Source: G963663315 sp965231905 (GTDB taxonomy: Bacteria; Pseudomonadota; Gammaproteobacteria; Arenicellales; Poriferihabitantaceae). Taken from it: DNA of 64,000 nt. The DNA is taken from assembly GCA_965231905.1 (NCBI GenBank), contig CBDDOO010000001.1, forward strand, positions 992,001 to 1,056,000. The letters run 5' to 3'. Below, in pieces: positions 26,417-35,873 of the stretch. Position numbers and translations under genes: made by a program. Under the pieces are notes generated by a model that saw only the letters and a program-made list of their open reading frames with translations, had not been told where the DNA came from and made no database searches. How positions within the stretch are numbered: position 1 is the first letter of the stretch; each line of letters begins with the position of its first letter.

Positions 26417-26543
26417 TTAAAAGCCCTGATTGTAGATTCGGTCGGATAGAATATCCGACTTTGAATAAATAACTTCACCCCGGTCCGGAGAGAATACATC
26501 GGTTCAGGCCGCGATTATATCAATATTTATCGGAAAAACTGAA

Positions 26544-27176
26544 ATGATGATCGACTTTTCCAGGGCACAATATTCTCTTGCGGCGCACTATCCTCACCAA
26601 TGGCCCGAAGACACCGGCGCCGAAGTCGCCTTCGCCGGCCGTTCCAATGTCGGCAAGTCCAGCGCCATCAATGCGATAACCCGGCAAAACCGCCTGGCCA
26701 AAACCAGTAAAATCCCGGGGCGTACCCGGCAGATCGTGTTTTTCGATCTGGATATCGCTCATCGGCTGGTGGACCTGCCGGGCTACGGCTACGCCAGGGC
26801 GCCGCAATCATTACGCCGCCACTGGCAGGACTTCATAACCGAATATCTGTTCAACCGGGAATGCCTGCGCGCCCTGGTGATCCCGATGGATATCCGCAGA
26901 CCCCTGACCGACCTCGATGTCACCATGCTGGAGTGTTGCTGGCAGCAACAGTTGCCAGCGCATATCCTGTTGACCAAGGCGGATAAATTCAAGCGCGGCA
27001 AGGCGGCAAACGTTTTCCAGTCGGTGGCCCGGCAAGTCAACGCGAACCCGCAGACAACCGTGCAACTGTTTTCCTCAAGCAACCGGCAGGGCGTGACCGA
27101 AGCGCGGGAGAGGCTGAGCGCTTTTCTGCTTGGGTCAACGACTGCGGGAGGGCACGGAGACCCTCCCCTACGATGA
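26544..27176 (+). CDS. engB: Ribosome-biogenesis GTPase EngB (YihA/YsxC)
   Basis: 210 aa. G1 GRSNVGKSS at 32-40, G2 region SKIPGRTRQIVFF, G3 DLPGYGYAR, G4 LTKADKFKRG and G5 LFSSSNRQG. Acts in large-subunit assembly. The last residues (G-G-H-G-D-P-P-L-R) and the stop are read from a family A repeat, so the native C-terminus has probably been lengthened by repeat insertion. Confidence 0.96.
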   Translation: MMIDFSRAQYSLAAHYPHQWPEDTGAEVAFAGRSNVGKSSAINAITRQNRLAKTSKIPGRTRQIVFFDLDIAHRLVDLPGYGYARAPQSLRRHWQDFITEYLFNRECLRALVIPMDIRRPLTDLDVTMLECCWQQQLPAHILLTKADKFKRGKAANVFQSVARQVNANPQTTVQLFSSSNRQGVTEARERLSAFLLGSTTAGGHGDPPLR

Positions 27177-27318
27177 GGGTCGGTAATCATTCCATCATGT
27201 GCGGGAGGGCACAGTGGCCCTCCCCTACGATGATGGTTCGATCACGCACCAATTCCCCCCACCCAATCAGTCTACGCTTCACTTGCCTGATTGGACTCCC
27301 CCTCGAGGGGGGAGTATC
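27145..27318. repeat. Two family A repeats and one family C palindrome after engB
   Basis: Units GGGAGGGCACGGAGACCCTC (27145 onward) and GGGAGGGCACAGTGGCCCTC (27203 onward) followed by a family C palindrome CTCCCCCTCGAGGGGGGAG (about 27295-27313). The IS110 element begins shortly after. Confidence 0.85.
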
Positions 27319-27339
27319 TGTGTTTTAAGTCCAGTTTTT

Positions 27340-28290
27340 TTATTGGATCGGGTTCGGAGTTTCCACCCACGGTGTTCCTCGTCGAACAATCGCATGCAAG
27401 AGCAATAACATCTTACGCATGACGGCCACCAGGGCGACCTTGCCCGGCTTGCCGCGATCTCGCAAGCCCCGGTAAAAGCGTCGCAAGTCCGGATCATGAC
27501 GAACCGCCGACAGCGCCGACATATACAGTGCGCGGCGCACCGCCTGACGGCCTCCGCGAATACTCCGCTTGCCCTGATGCTGACCACTGTCCCGTGCCCA
27601 CGGCGCCACGCCCACCAGGGCGCTCAAGGACTTGCCACAACCGCTCCCCAATTCCGGCAAATAAGCTAACAATACACCTGCCGTAACTTCCCCCACTCCT
27701 TTGACGCTTCGCAGCAACTCCGCTCGCCCGGCCAGATCGCCTTGCTGGAGCATTTTGCGGATCAGCCGGTCCAAACACTCAATCTCCCGATCCAGCCAGA
27801 CAATATGACGAACACACGACTCCCTCATCCAATCGGGCGGATTCTTCTCCAACCGATTCTTCTCTCCAACCCGTTGCTCCACCAACTGCCTGCGACGATC
27901 CAGATGATCGCGTAAACAACGCACAGAACGCGATACAGCTTGACTCCCGGATAACTCCAGCCTCTCTCCATACCAACACAGCAAACGCGCATCCAACGCA
28001 TCCGTCTTCGCTTGCAGACCCAGCGCATGGGCAAAGGCGCGTACCCGCGACGGGTGCACCCGAACCGTCTGTATACCCGCTCCCAGCAACCCATCCAGCA
28101 ATCCCCGCTCATATCCTCCACTGGCTTCCAGTACCACCTGTTCGATCTCCTGTTCTTCGACCCAGGCCAATACCTGGTTCACCCCCAACAGAGTATTCTC
28201 AAAGACCTGAACCGAACCGGGTGACCGGAATACGTCCAAACGACTCTTGCCTACATCTATACCCGCTACTCTTTGAATAGATTGTTTCAT
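27340..28290 (-). CDS. IS110-family transposase (DEDD recombinase)
   Basis: 316 aa. N-terminal RuvC-like DEDD domain: VAGIDVGKSRLDVF, VVLEASGGYERGLL, LGLQAKTDALDARLL. C-terminal Transposase_20 domain: LRSVKGVGEVTAGVLLAYLP, LSALVGVAPWARDSGQ and IRGGRQAVRRALYM. Start at the ATG at 28290 gives KQSIQRVAGIDVGK. The known family uses a bridge RNA encoded in the non-coding end. Confidence 0.93.
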   Translation of the reverse strand: MKQSIQRVAGIDVGKSRLDVFRSPGSVQVFENTLLGVNQVLAWVEEQEIEQVVLEASGGYERGLLDGLLGAGIQTVRVHPSRVRAFAHALGLQAKTDALDARLLCWYGERLELSGSQAVSRSVRCLRDHLDRRRQLVEQRVGEKNRLEKNPPDWMRESCVRHIVWLDREIECLDRLIRKMLQQGDLAGRAELLRSVKGVGEVTAGVLLAYLPELGSGCGKSLSALVGVAPWARDSGQHQGKRSIRGGRQAVRRALYMSALSAVRHDPDLRRFYRGLRDRGKPGKVALVAVMRKMLLLLHAIVRRGTPWVETPNPIQ

Positions 28291-28500
28291 TTCAAACCCC
28301 CTGTACGCTACAATCAAATCCTGCTCCCCACTTGTATTCGGGACTGGTTTTCCCAGGTATCTGTTCGGAGCAGAGAATCGGCGTGAGGGGTTTCCTACTC
28401 CCCCACGGTGCAAAAACAAAACACGTTCTTCACCTGTGATGACACGAAGCACCCCTCACGCCCCCCCGATACTTTGGCCTCAATATCAGGGAATTTCAAT
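28291..28500 (-). ncRNA. Candidate IS110 bridge-RNA region
   Basis: Non-coding DNA upstream of the IS110 transposase. It contains a 12-bp inverted repeat, GGCGTGAGGGGT at 28380-28391 pairing with ACCCCTCACGCC at 28451-28462, enclosing a 59-nt loop, plus further stem-like segments. Position upstream of the transposase matches the IS110 (not IS1111) subgroup, where the bridge RNA is made from this region. Loops complementary to target and donor were not derived. Confidence 0.5.
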
Positions 28501-28530
28501 CATACAAGTGATGCGATGAGGGGTTGGTGA

Positions 28531-29799
28531 TCAGTTTCGAATCGCGCCGTCGCCGATGACGACGTATTTCTGGCTGGTCAGACCTTCGAGTCCGACCGGG
28601 CCGCGAACGTGAAGTTTGTCTGTGCTGATCCCGATTTCGGCGCCAAGGCCATATTCAAAGCCATCGGCAAACTGGGTGGAGGCATTGATCATGACCGAAC
28701 TGGAATCAACCTGTTGCAGGAATTGTCGCTGATGATCGGTATTTTCAGTGACAATCGCGTCGGTGTGATGAGAGCCATAGTCTTCGATATGCCGGATTGC
28801 CTGGTCAATGCCATTGACGACCCGGATGGATAGAATGCCGTCCAGGTACTCGGTACGCCAGTCGGTTTCGCTTGCCGGGATCATTTCAGGGACAATCCTG
28901 CGGGCCTGTTCACAGCCCCGCAGTTCGATGCCCTTGTCGCGATACTGATCGCAAAGCGGGGGCAGGATTTTACCGGCGATGGATTGGGCCACCAGCAGAG
29001 TTTCCATCGCGCCGCAGATTCCGTAGCGTCTTGCCTTGGCGTTATAAGCGACCGCAACCGCCTTGTCGAGGTCCGCGTCATCATCAATATAGACATGGCA
29101 AAGCCCTTCAAGATGCTTGATCACGGGTACGGTGGCGGTGTCGCTGATTCGTTCAATCAGGCTCTTTCCGCCCCGGGGGATAATGATGTCCACATATTTC
29201 GACAGGGTGACCAGTTCGCCGACCGCCTGTCGGTCTGTGGTTTCGACCACTTGTATGCAATGGTTGCCGAGCCCCGCCTTTTCAAGTCCTTCGGACAGAC
29301 AGGCCGCCAGCGCGAGATTGGAATGTATGGCTTCGGAGCCGCCGCGCAAAATGGCGGCATTGCCCGATTTCAGGCACAGGATGGCCGCGTCCACGGTCAC
29401 GTTGGGACGGGATTCGTAAATGATGCCAATGACCCCCAAAGGCACTCGCATTTTGCTGATTCGAAGGCCGCTCGGACGTTCCCTGAACTCTGACATGTCT
29501 CCTACGAGGTCATGCAGGGAGGCAACCTGTCGACAGCCTTCGGCGATTGCGGATACCCGTGTCCGGTCCAGCTCAAGGCGATCCAGCAACGCATTCGTCA
29601 GGTTGTTCCTGAGCGCGGCGGCCATGTCCCTGGCATTCGCCGCAAGGATGTCTTCGCAACGGCGTTCTATGGACCCGGCGATATGATGCAGAGCCGTATT
29701 TTTCTGTTCGGTGGTGGCGCTGGACACTGTTGCCGAGGCCGTCCGCGCCTGGCGGCCGAGCCGGGCCATATATTCCTTGATGTCGCTGTTCGCTGTCAT
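28531..29799 (-). CDS. proA: Gamma-glutamyl phosphate reductase ProA
   Basis: 422 aa. Second enzyme of proline biosynthesis, reducing glutamyl-5-phosphate to the semialdehyde. Signatures: VPLGVIGIIYESRPNVTVDA near residue 110, IIPRGGKSLIERIS near 215 and the catalytic cysteine in RYGICGAMETLL near 277. Start at the ATG at 29799. It follows holA by 7 bp. In relatives nadD often comes next; here the IS110 element lies at that place. Confidence 0.96.
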   Translation of the reverse strand: MTANSDIKEYMARLGRQARTASATVSSATTEQKNTALHHIAGSIERRCEDILAANARDMAAALRNNLTNALLDRLELDRTRVSAIAEGCRQVASLHDLVGDMSEFRERPSGLRISKMRVPLGVIGIIYESRPNVTVDAAILCLKSGNAAILRGGSEAIHSNLALAACLSEGLEKAGLGNHCIQVVETTDRQAVGELVTLSKYVDIIIPRGGKSLIERISDTATVPVIKHLEGLCHVYIDDDADLDKAVAVAYNAKARRYGICGAMETLLVAQSIAGKILPPLCDQYRDKGIELRGCEQARRIVPEMIPASETDWRTEYLDGILSIRVVNGIDQAIRHIEDYGSHHTDAIVTENTDHQRQFLQQVDSSSVMINASTQFADGFEYGLGAEIGISTDKLHVRGPVGLEGLTSQKYVVIGDGAIRN

Positions 29800-29806
29800 G
29801 GTGGAA

Positions 29807-30823
29807 TCAATTATAACCACATATAGCCAGTGAAATGCTTTCAATTTCCTCCCAGATATCCTTGCGCCGGAAGTTGACCCGGCCTTTCACCATCAAATCC
29901 GCGTGTCCGATGCGCTGCAGGATGCTCTCCCATCGGCTTTTGGGAAGGCGATTCAGCGCCGAACTGACCAGGGCGCTTCGGCTGCCCCAGACGCCATGAC
30001 GCTTGAACAGGGGGCCGGGGCGCTCGCCCTGGTCGATTGCCGTCGAGAGTCGGCATAGCGTCCGCACTTCCCGGGCCAGCGCCCACAGAATGATGATCGG
30101 TTCAGCCTGCTCGTGTTTCAGGTTTTGCAAAATCCGGATTGTGCGCTCGACCGTCCCGCCAAGACAGGCATCGACGAAAGCGTACACATTGAAGCGTGAA
30201 TGATCCGCGTTAGTCTGCCCGATGATCCGGGCGGTAATGGTCTGCTCGGGATAAAGCAATGCAAGAAGGTTGATTTCCTGTGCCGCCGCCAGCAGATTAC
30301 CCTCGACCAGGCGGCTTAAGTGTTCTACCGCGCCGGGTTCGTATTTCATTCCCTGGCCGCTCATTCTCTGGCTGATCCAGCCGGGCAGGTTGGCCGTACC
30401 GATGGCGGGGCATTCGACCACCATGCCATTGCTCTGGATCGCCTTGAACCATTTGGTTGTCTGACCGCGTTTGTCGATGGCGTTGGCGACCACGACCAGG
30501 GTCGTGTCAGAAGAGAGATCCTGCGCGAAGTCAATCAACGCCCGGCTGCCCGCGTCGGCCGGCTTGCCGGTCGGCAACCTCAACTCAATCAGTCGCTTGT
30601 CGGCGAATAATGACAGGGTGCGGCTTTCGTGTTGCAGCCGATTCCAGTCAAATCCGGCTTCAACGGTCAGGCGTATGCGCTCACCGTAGCCTGCCTGCCT
30701 GCACTGATCGCGAATTTGATCCAGCGCTTCCTCGACCAGCAACGTCTCGGAACCGAACAACAGATACAGGGGGGCAATCCCCTGCTTCAATTGCGCTGAC
30801 AGGGCAGGAGACGTGATACGCAA
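29807..30823 (-). CDS. holA: DNA polymerase III delta subunit HolA
   Basis: 338 aa. Clamp-loader subunit that opens the beta ring. Family features: IAPLYLLFGSETLLVEEALD at the N-terminus, LIELRLPTGKP near residue 80 and the C-terminal helical domain (IIILWALAREVRTLCRLS). The start codon appears to be TTG at 30823; a CTG two codons upstream is another option and no ATG is suitable. It lies between lptE and proA, all on the minus strand. Confidence 0.93.
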   Translation of the reverse strand: MRITSPALSAQLKQGIAPLYLLFGSETLLVEEALDQIRDQCRQAGYGERIRLTVEAGFDWNRLQHESRTLSLFADKRLIELRLPTGKPADAGSRALIDFAQDLSSDTTLVVVANAIDKRGQTTKWFKAIQSNGMVVECPAIGTANLPGWISQRMSGQGMKYEPGAVEHLSRLVEGNLLAAAQEINLLALLYPEQTITARIIGQTNADHSRFNVYAFVDACLGGTVERTIRILQNLKHEQAEPIIILWALAREVRTLCRLSTAIDQGERPGPLFKRHGVWGSRSALVSSALNRLPKSRWESILQRIGHADLMVKGRVNFRRKDIWEEIESISLAICGYN

Positions 30824-30855
30824 GCGCAGTTTCCCAAGGGCTATAGCGTTGTAAT

Positions 30856-31332
30856 CTAAAGGCGGACGAGCGCTCGCGTGATTTGCAGAGCGATGTCTTT
30901 TCCCATTTCTTCTTTCAGGAATTCCTCTTCTTCCTCGAATTCGAGCTCGTCGTCGGGATTGTATTCAAGGGTATTGAATACGGATATCGAGGATTGGGGC
31001 AGCAGGATTTCTCCGTTGGCGTCTATCACGCTGAATTCGACCAGCCAGGTATATTCGAACTCGGTTGCAATACCGGTCGCGTCAGCGCTCACGGTTTCCC
31101 TGCTGAATTCAGTCCGGGACAGGGACAGGGTCGGCGATCCGGATTCGGCGGCGGTCACTGTGACGTTATTGCTCGTCAATATTCCGGTGATTCGTTCAAC
31201 CAGTTCCCGTTCTCCGCCCTTGATGGATATTTCGGGAAATTGTGCAGATAGCTGGAAACTCCCGCGCAGTTTGAATCCGCAAGCAGAGAGCAAAGACAGG
31301 CCAATCAATATAAGAAGCAGGCGTTTCGGCAT
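30856..31332 (-). CDS. lptE: LPS-assembly lipoprotein LptE
   Basis: 158 aa. Lipoprotein signal with lipobox LLSAC (Cys18). The mature start GFKLRGSFQL is typical of LptE/RlpB, which plugs the LptD barrel in the outer membrane. An acidic run (DDELEFEEEEEFLKEE) near residue 130 is unusual in length but occurs in the family. Located between leuS and holA as in most gammaproteobacteria. Confidence 0.93.
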   Translation of the reverse strand: MPKRLLLILIGLSLLSACGFKLRGSFQLSAQFPEISIKGGERELVERITGILTSNNVTVTAAESGSPTLSLSRTEFSRETVSADATGIATEFEYTWLVEFSVIDANGEILLPQSSISVFNTLEYNPDDELEFEEEEEFLKEEMGKDIALQITRALVRL

Positions 31333-31410
31333 GGATTGTCCTTATAATCAGGCAGTTTTCAATTCCCGTGATTATACGGCAAGGCCTGTCTGAACAGGAC
31401 AGATTTTTCC

Positions 31411-31440
31411 GGGCTGGCACGGAGACCAGCCCCTACGGGG
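31411..31440. repeat. Family A repeat between leuS and lptE
   Basis: GGGCTGGCACGGAGACCAGC followed by CCCTACGGGG. The stem bases differ from other copies (GCTGG/CCAGC in place of GCGGG/CCCGC) while pairing is kept, a compensatory pattern. Confidence 0.8.
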
Positions 31441-31451
31441 CGATTTTTTCA

Positions 31452-33926
31452 CTAAATCACGATATTGACAAGCTTCGCGGGGACGATAATGATTTTCCGG
31501 ATTTTTGCGTCTTTGATGAAATTCCGGATTTTGCGGTCTGCCACGGCCATGGCGCGGATGTCCTGTTCGCTGCAATCGGCGGCCAGTTTGATCTCGCTTC
31601 TCAGTTTGCCGTTGACCTGAATCACCCATCTGACCGTATCGCTTTGCAATGCCTGCTGATCCACCTGCGGCCAGTCGGCATCCAGCACGTCGCCCGCCTC
31701 GCCCATCACATGCCACAATCGGTGGGCAATGTGCGGCACAACAGGGGCCAGAACCTTGTTCAGAATGATCAGACTTTCCCGAAAGGCCGACCGACAATCC
31801 TGATTTTTCCCGGGGTCGAACCGTTCCAGCGAATTGAGCAGTTCCATCGCCCCCGCGACCACTGTGTTGTAGTGGATTCTCTGGTAGTCCCGATCTACTT
31901 TCCTTAAAATCCGGTGGGTGATTCGCCGCAATTCCCTGGCTGTCTGGTCGGTACAATCCGCAGCGATCCGGTCCGGGGCTGACGATAACCGTCTGGCCGC
32001 GGCCACCGCCTCGCTGTTGTGATGAACCAGGGCCCACCATCGCTTCAGGAAGCGAAAGGAGCCCGCTACCGCGTCATTATTCCATTCCAGCGGCTGTTCG
32101 GGGGGGGAGGCGAACATCATGAACAGCCGGACCGTGTCTGCACCGTACTTGTCAATCATCGACTGCGGGTCTACCGTATTGTTCTTCGATTTCGACATTT
32201 TCGAGCCGTCTTTCAGCACCATGCCCTGACACAGCAGGTTGGTGAAAGGCTCGTCACTGTCGACCAGGCCGACATCCCTCATGAGCTTGTGAAAGAAACG
32301 CGCGTAGAGCAGGTGCAATACAGCGTGTTCGATCCCTCCTACATACTGGTCTACGGGCAGCCAGTAATTGGCGCGTTCATCCAGCATCGCATGGTCCGAG
32401 CCGGGACAGCAATAACGGGCGTAGTACCACGATGATTCGAAGAAAGTATCGAACGTGTCGGTTTCACGTATGGCGGGCAGGTCGCCGGAGGGCAGTGTGG
32501 CGCGATAAAAATCCGGATCATTCCTGATCGGTGACTGGACACCGGAGAATTCGACATCTTCGGGCAACAGTACCGGTAACTCGTCGTCGGGTACGGGAAA
32601 TATCTCCCCCGCGTCGTTGTATACCACCGGAATCGGGCAACCCCAGTATCGCTGGCGCGATACGCCCCAGTCTCGCAGCCGGTAGTTTATGGTTTTTCTG
32701 CCGACATCGCGGGTTTCGAGGTGTTTGGCGACCGAGTCGCAGGCAGCGTCGTAGTCGAGTCCGTCGAACGGGCCCGAATTGCAGGTGATTCCTTCCTTCG
32801 TAATCAGAGCGGATTGACTGAAATCATGTTCGCTTCCGTCCGCCGGACGAATAACCGGCCTGATCTCGATGCCGTGTTTTTTAGCGAATTCCCAGTCTCT
32901 CTGATCATGGGCGGGTACCGCCATGATGGCGCCTGTACCGTATTCCATCAAAACGAAATTCGCCGCCCAGATCCCGATTTTCTCACCGCTGACCGGGTGA
33001 ATCCCGGTTATGCCCAGAGGAATGCCTTTCTTTTCCATGGTTTCCATCTCTCTTTCCGTGGCATGGACGTTCTTGCAGGATTTGACGAAAGCGGCCACGT
33101 CCGGATTGTCCACGGCTGCTTTTAATGCCAGGGGGTGTTCCGCAGCCACTGAAATAAAAGTGATTCCCATGATCGTGTCGGGTCGGGTGGTATAGACCTG
33201 TAGTGGTTCTTCGCCTTCGACCCTGAATGAGAACTCGACCCCTTCGGAACGGCCGATCCAGTTGCGCTGCATGGTGCGAACCGCGTCCGGCCAGCCTTCA
33301 AGACGGTCAATTTCATCCAATAATTCTTCCGCGTAATCGGTAATCCGGATGAACCATTGAGAGACTTCCCGACGTTCCACAATCGCTCCCGAGCGCCAGC
33401 CCCGGCCGTTTTCGACCTGTTCATTGGCGAGTACTGTCTGTTCTACCGGATCCCAGTTGACCACTGCCATTTTCTTGTAAGCCAGATCCTTCTCAAGCAG
33501 TCTGTTGAAGAACCATTGTTCCCAGCGATAGTATTCGGGTGAACAGGTTGACAGTTCACGATTCCAGTCGTAACCAAAGCCGAGGCGCTTTAACTGGGCT
33601 CTCATGTAATCAATGTTCTCATAGGTCCATTTTGCCGGCGGTGTCCGGTTTGCAATAGCGGCGTTCTCCGCGGGTAGTCCAAATGCGTCCCAACCCATCG
33701 GTTGCAATACGTTCTTGCCGAGCATGCGTTGGTAGCGGCTGATCACATCGCCGATGGTATAATTGCGGACATGCCCCATGTGCAATTGCCCTGAAGGGTA
33801 GGGCAGCATCGAAAGGCAGTAGTATTTCTCAAGATCCGGGTCTTCCGACACTGCGAAGCTTTGTCTCTCATCCCAGTATTTCCGGGCCGCGGACTCGACT
33901 TCATCAGGGTTGTATTTGTCGATCAT
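31452..33926 (-). CDS. leuS: Leucyl-tRNA synthetase
   Basis: 824 aa. Class I synthetase with the HIGH-type motif in PYPSGQLHMGHVRNYTIGD near residue 45 and KMSKS in GSKMSKSKNNTVDP. The CP1 editing domain is present between them (TTRPDTIMGITF, VPAHDQRDWEFA). The start MIDKYNPDEVESAARKYW at 33926 is the normal N-terminus; the frame is open upstream but overlaps the dnaG promoter and coding region on the other strand, so I exclude that part. Confidence 0.97.
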   Translation of the reverse strand: MIDKYNPDEVESAARKYWDERQSFAVSEDPDLEKYYCLSMLPYPSGQLHMGHVRNYTIGDVISRYQRMLGKNVLQPMGWDAFGLPAENAAIANRTPPAKWTYENIDYMRAQLKRLGFGYDWNRELSTCSPEYYRWEQWFFNRLLEKDLAYKKMAVVNWDPVEQTVLANEQVENGRGWRSGAIVERREVSQWFIRITDYAEELLDEIDRLEGWPDAVRTMQRNWIGRSEGVEFSFRVEGEEPLQVYTTRPDTIMGITFISVAAEHPLALKAAVDNPDVAAFVKSCKNVHATEREMETMEKKGIPLGITGIHPVSGEKIGIWAANFVLMEYGTGAIMAVPAHDQRDWEFAKKHGIEIRPVIRPADGSEHDFSQSALITKEGITCNSGPFDGLDYDAACDSVAKHLETRDVGRKTINYRLRDWGVSRQRYWGCPIPVVYNDAGEIFPVPDDELPVLLPEDVEFSGVQSPIRNDPDFYRATLPSGDLPAIRETDTFDTFFESSWYYARYCCPGSDHAMLDERANYWLPVDQYVGGIEHAVLHLLYARFFHKLMRDVGLVDSDEPFTNLLCQGMVLKDGSKMSKSKNNTVDPQSMIDKYGADTVRLFMMFASPPEQPLEWNNDAVAGSFRFLKRWWALVHHNSEAVAAARRLSSAPDRIAADCTDQTARELRRITHRILRKVDRDYQRIHYNTVVAGAMELLNSLERFDPGKNQDCRSAFRESLIILNKVLAPVVPHIAHRLWHVMGEAGDVLDADWPQVDQQALQSDTVRWVIQVNGKLRSEIKLAADCSEQDIRAMAVADRKIRNFIKDAKIRKIIIVPAKLVNIVI

Positions 33927-34012
33927 TCTAAAAACAGGTTCGGGCAATTCATGGAGCGCGAATTTTAACCGATTAACCCGCCAGGCGCACAAATTCCTGT
34001 CAAGCCGGCCCC

Positions 34013-34028
34013 TGGTATAAAGTACAAT
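34013..34028 (+). promoter_or_regulatory. Extended -10 promoter candidate for dnaG
   Basis: TGGTATAAA at 34013-34021 is an extended -10 element 14 bp before the dnaG ATG; TACAAT at 34023-34028 is an alternative. No clear -35. The motif equals that upstream of rpmB. The 5' leader would be very short. Confidence 0.4.
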
Positions 34029-34035
34029 CGAAACC

Positions 34036-35817
34036 ATGGCAGGCAACATTCCCAGATCCTTTATAGATGATCTGATCGCCCGGGCAGACATCGTCGATGT
34101 GATTGACCGGCGGGTACCCCTGATCCGCAAAGGCCGGGAATATATCGCCTGTTGTCCTTTCCATGAAGAGAAAACGCCGTCATTTACCGTCAGCCCCGAT
34201 AAACAGTTCTACCATTGCTTCGGTTGCGGCGCCCACGGCACCGTGATCGGATTCCTGATGGATTATGCCAACCTGGGATTCGTCGAAGCAGTTGAAGATC
34301 TGGCCAACGGAGTCGGGATGGAACTGCCGGACAGGGGCTATGCGGGATCGTCCCCTGCCGGGGAAGGGCCGGACCAACGGCTGGAAGTGATTGTACAGGC
34401 GAACAGTTGGTTTCAAAAACAGTTGCGAACCCATGCCGAGGCCAGGCAGGCTATTGATTACCTGAAATCCAGAGGCCTGGACGGCAAGGTGGTGGCGGAC
34501 TTCGGGATCGGCTATGCCCCGGACAGTTGGAGCGGTCTGGCCGATGCCCTGGGCGCCAGCCCCCGGTTGCGGGAGCAACTGCTCAAGGCCGGGCTGATCA
34601 CCATGAAGGAAGGCGATGCAAAGGCCCGTTACTACGACCGCTTTCGGGGGCGTATCATATTCCCGATTGAAGATCATAAAGGCCGGGTCGCGGGTTTTGG
34701 CGGCAGGGCGCTGGGTGACGGCAACCCCAAGTATCTGAATTCTCCGGAAACACCGCTGTTTCACAAGGGCGCGGAACTTTACGGATTGCATCGTGCCCGC
34801 CGGGAGATCGGTATCCGGGGAAAAAGCATTGTGGTAGAGGGCTATATGGACGTCGTCAGCCTGGCCCAGTTCGGGGTGAATAACGCGGTCGCGACGCTTG
34901 GAACCGCAACCACCCGAACTCACCTGCAACGCTTGTTCCGCCTTGCGCCGGAAATTGTATTTTGTTTTGACGGCGATCGGGCGGGACGGGCGGCGGCCTG
35001 GAAGGCGATGGAAGTTTCGCTGTTTGAAATGCGGGATGGCCGCCAGGTCGGATTCCTGTTTCTGCCCGAAGATGAAGACCCGGATAGCACGGTTCGCGCC
35101 GAAGGAGCCGAGGCATTCGTCGAGAGGGTGGACAACGCGCTGCCGTTACCGGATTTTCTGTTCAATACCCTGGCCTCCCGGGTTGATATGAATCGAGTGG
35201 ACGGCAAGGCGTCCCTGGTGAGCCAGGCGTTACCGTTGATGGAACAGTTGCCGGATGGGGCATTCAGGGACATGATGAATACAGAACTTGAATTACTGAC
35301 CGGGATGCCCGCAAGCCGGTTCGCGGAAATGAGCGCGGCGCACGGGGGGCTGCCACCGCGATTGAGGGGGCGACCGCAATCCGGCCAAATCCAGGCTGGT
35401 CAGATATCCCCCCTGGCGCTCGCCGTCAGCCTGCTATTGCAAAACCCTGTACTGGCGCAATCAGTGGACAACCCGGACGAGGTGAAGAAATTGCGGATTC
35501 CCGGAGCGGACGTCCTGGCAGAAATCATTGAACTGTCCCGACGTCGGCCTGACCTGACTACCGCCGGATTGCTTGAATCCTTCCGGGAAACCCCGGCCCA
35601 TGGTTATCTGGGGAAACTGGCAATGCGGCTCAATCTGATTGACGAGAGTGTGCTGGAGAGGCAATTCAGGGATACGTTGAGTCATCTGCTCGAAGAGCAT
35701 TGCGACCTGCGCAGACGAGAATTGCTGGAAAAGGCGCGGCAATCGGAGTTGACTCCGGAAGAATCGGCAGAATTGAACCAACTGCTGAAAACAAGAGTCC
35801 GTAATTTGCGGATTTGA
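34036..35817 (+). CDS. dnaG: DNA primase DnaG
   Basis: 593 aa. Zinc-binding domain with CPFHEEKTPSFTVSP and YHCFGCGAHG at residues about 40-64, then the RNA polymerase core with TOPRIM elements (IVVEGYMDVV, EIVFCFDGDRAGRAAAWKAM, LPEDEDPDS). C-terminal helicase-binding region follows. It precedes rpoD; rpsU, usual first gene of this macromolecular-synthesis operon, is not upstream. Confidence 0.97.
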   Translation: MAGNIPRSFIDDLIARADIVDVIDRRVPLIRKGREYIACCPFHEEKTPSFTVSPDKQFYHCFGCGAHGTVIGFLMDYANLGFVEAVEDLANGVGMELPDRGYAGSSPAGEGPDQRLEVIVQANSWFQKQLRTHAEARQAIDYLKSRGLDGKVVADFGIGYAPDSWSGLADALGASPRLREQLLKAGLITMKEGDAKARYYDRFRGRIIFPIEDHKGRVAGFGGRALGDGNPKYLNSPETPLFHKGAELYGLHRARREIGIRGKSIVVEGYMDVVSLAQFGVNNAVATLGTATTRTHLQRLFRLAPEIVFCFDGDRAGRAAAWKAMEVSLFEMRDGRQVGFLFLPEDEDPDSTVRAEGAEAFVERVDNALPLPDFLFNTLASRVDMNRVDGKASLVSQALPLMEQLPDGAFRDMMNTELELLTGMPASRFAEMSAAHGGLPPRLRGRPQSGQIQAGQISPLALAVSLLLQNPVLAQSVDNPDEVKKLRIPGADVLAEIIELSRRRPDLTTAGLLESFRETPAHGYLGKLAMRLNLIDESVLERQFRDTLSHLLEEHCDLRRRELLEKARQSELTPEESAELNQLLKTRVRNLRI

Positions 35818-35843
35818 CGGTTTACTGCGGGCGGGCATTTTGA

Positions 35844-35873
35844 TTGCTTTTCACCTGATTTCAGGCTTATAAT
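35844..35873 (+). promoter_or_regulatory. Sigma-70 promoter for rpoD
   Basis: TTGCTT (35844-35849) and TATAAT (35868-35873) separated by 18 bp, about 40 bp upstream of the rpoD ATG. It sits in the 97-bp gap after dnaG, so rpoD has its own promoter besides read-through. Confidence 0.6.

Larger units (their letters stand above)
27320..28525. mobile_element. IS110-family element (ends not resolved)
   Basis: Contains one intact IS110 transposase on the minus strand and about 200-240 bp of non-coding DNA upstream of it, up to the proA stop. IS110 elements lack terminal inverted repeats, so the exact ends cannot be drawn from one sequence; both limits are approximate. The element lies directly beside a family C palindrome on its left, fitting the habit of some IS110 elements to target repeats. 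Confidence 0.65.

Noticed and set aside
33927..34130. Open reading frame extending leuS 68 codons upstream
   Set aside because: It overlaps the divergent dnaG promoter and start; the standard LeuRS N-terminus begins at 33926.
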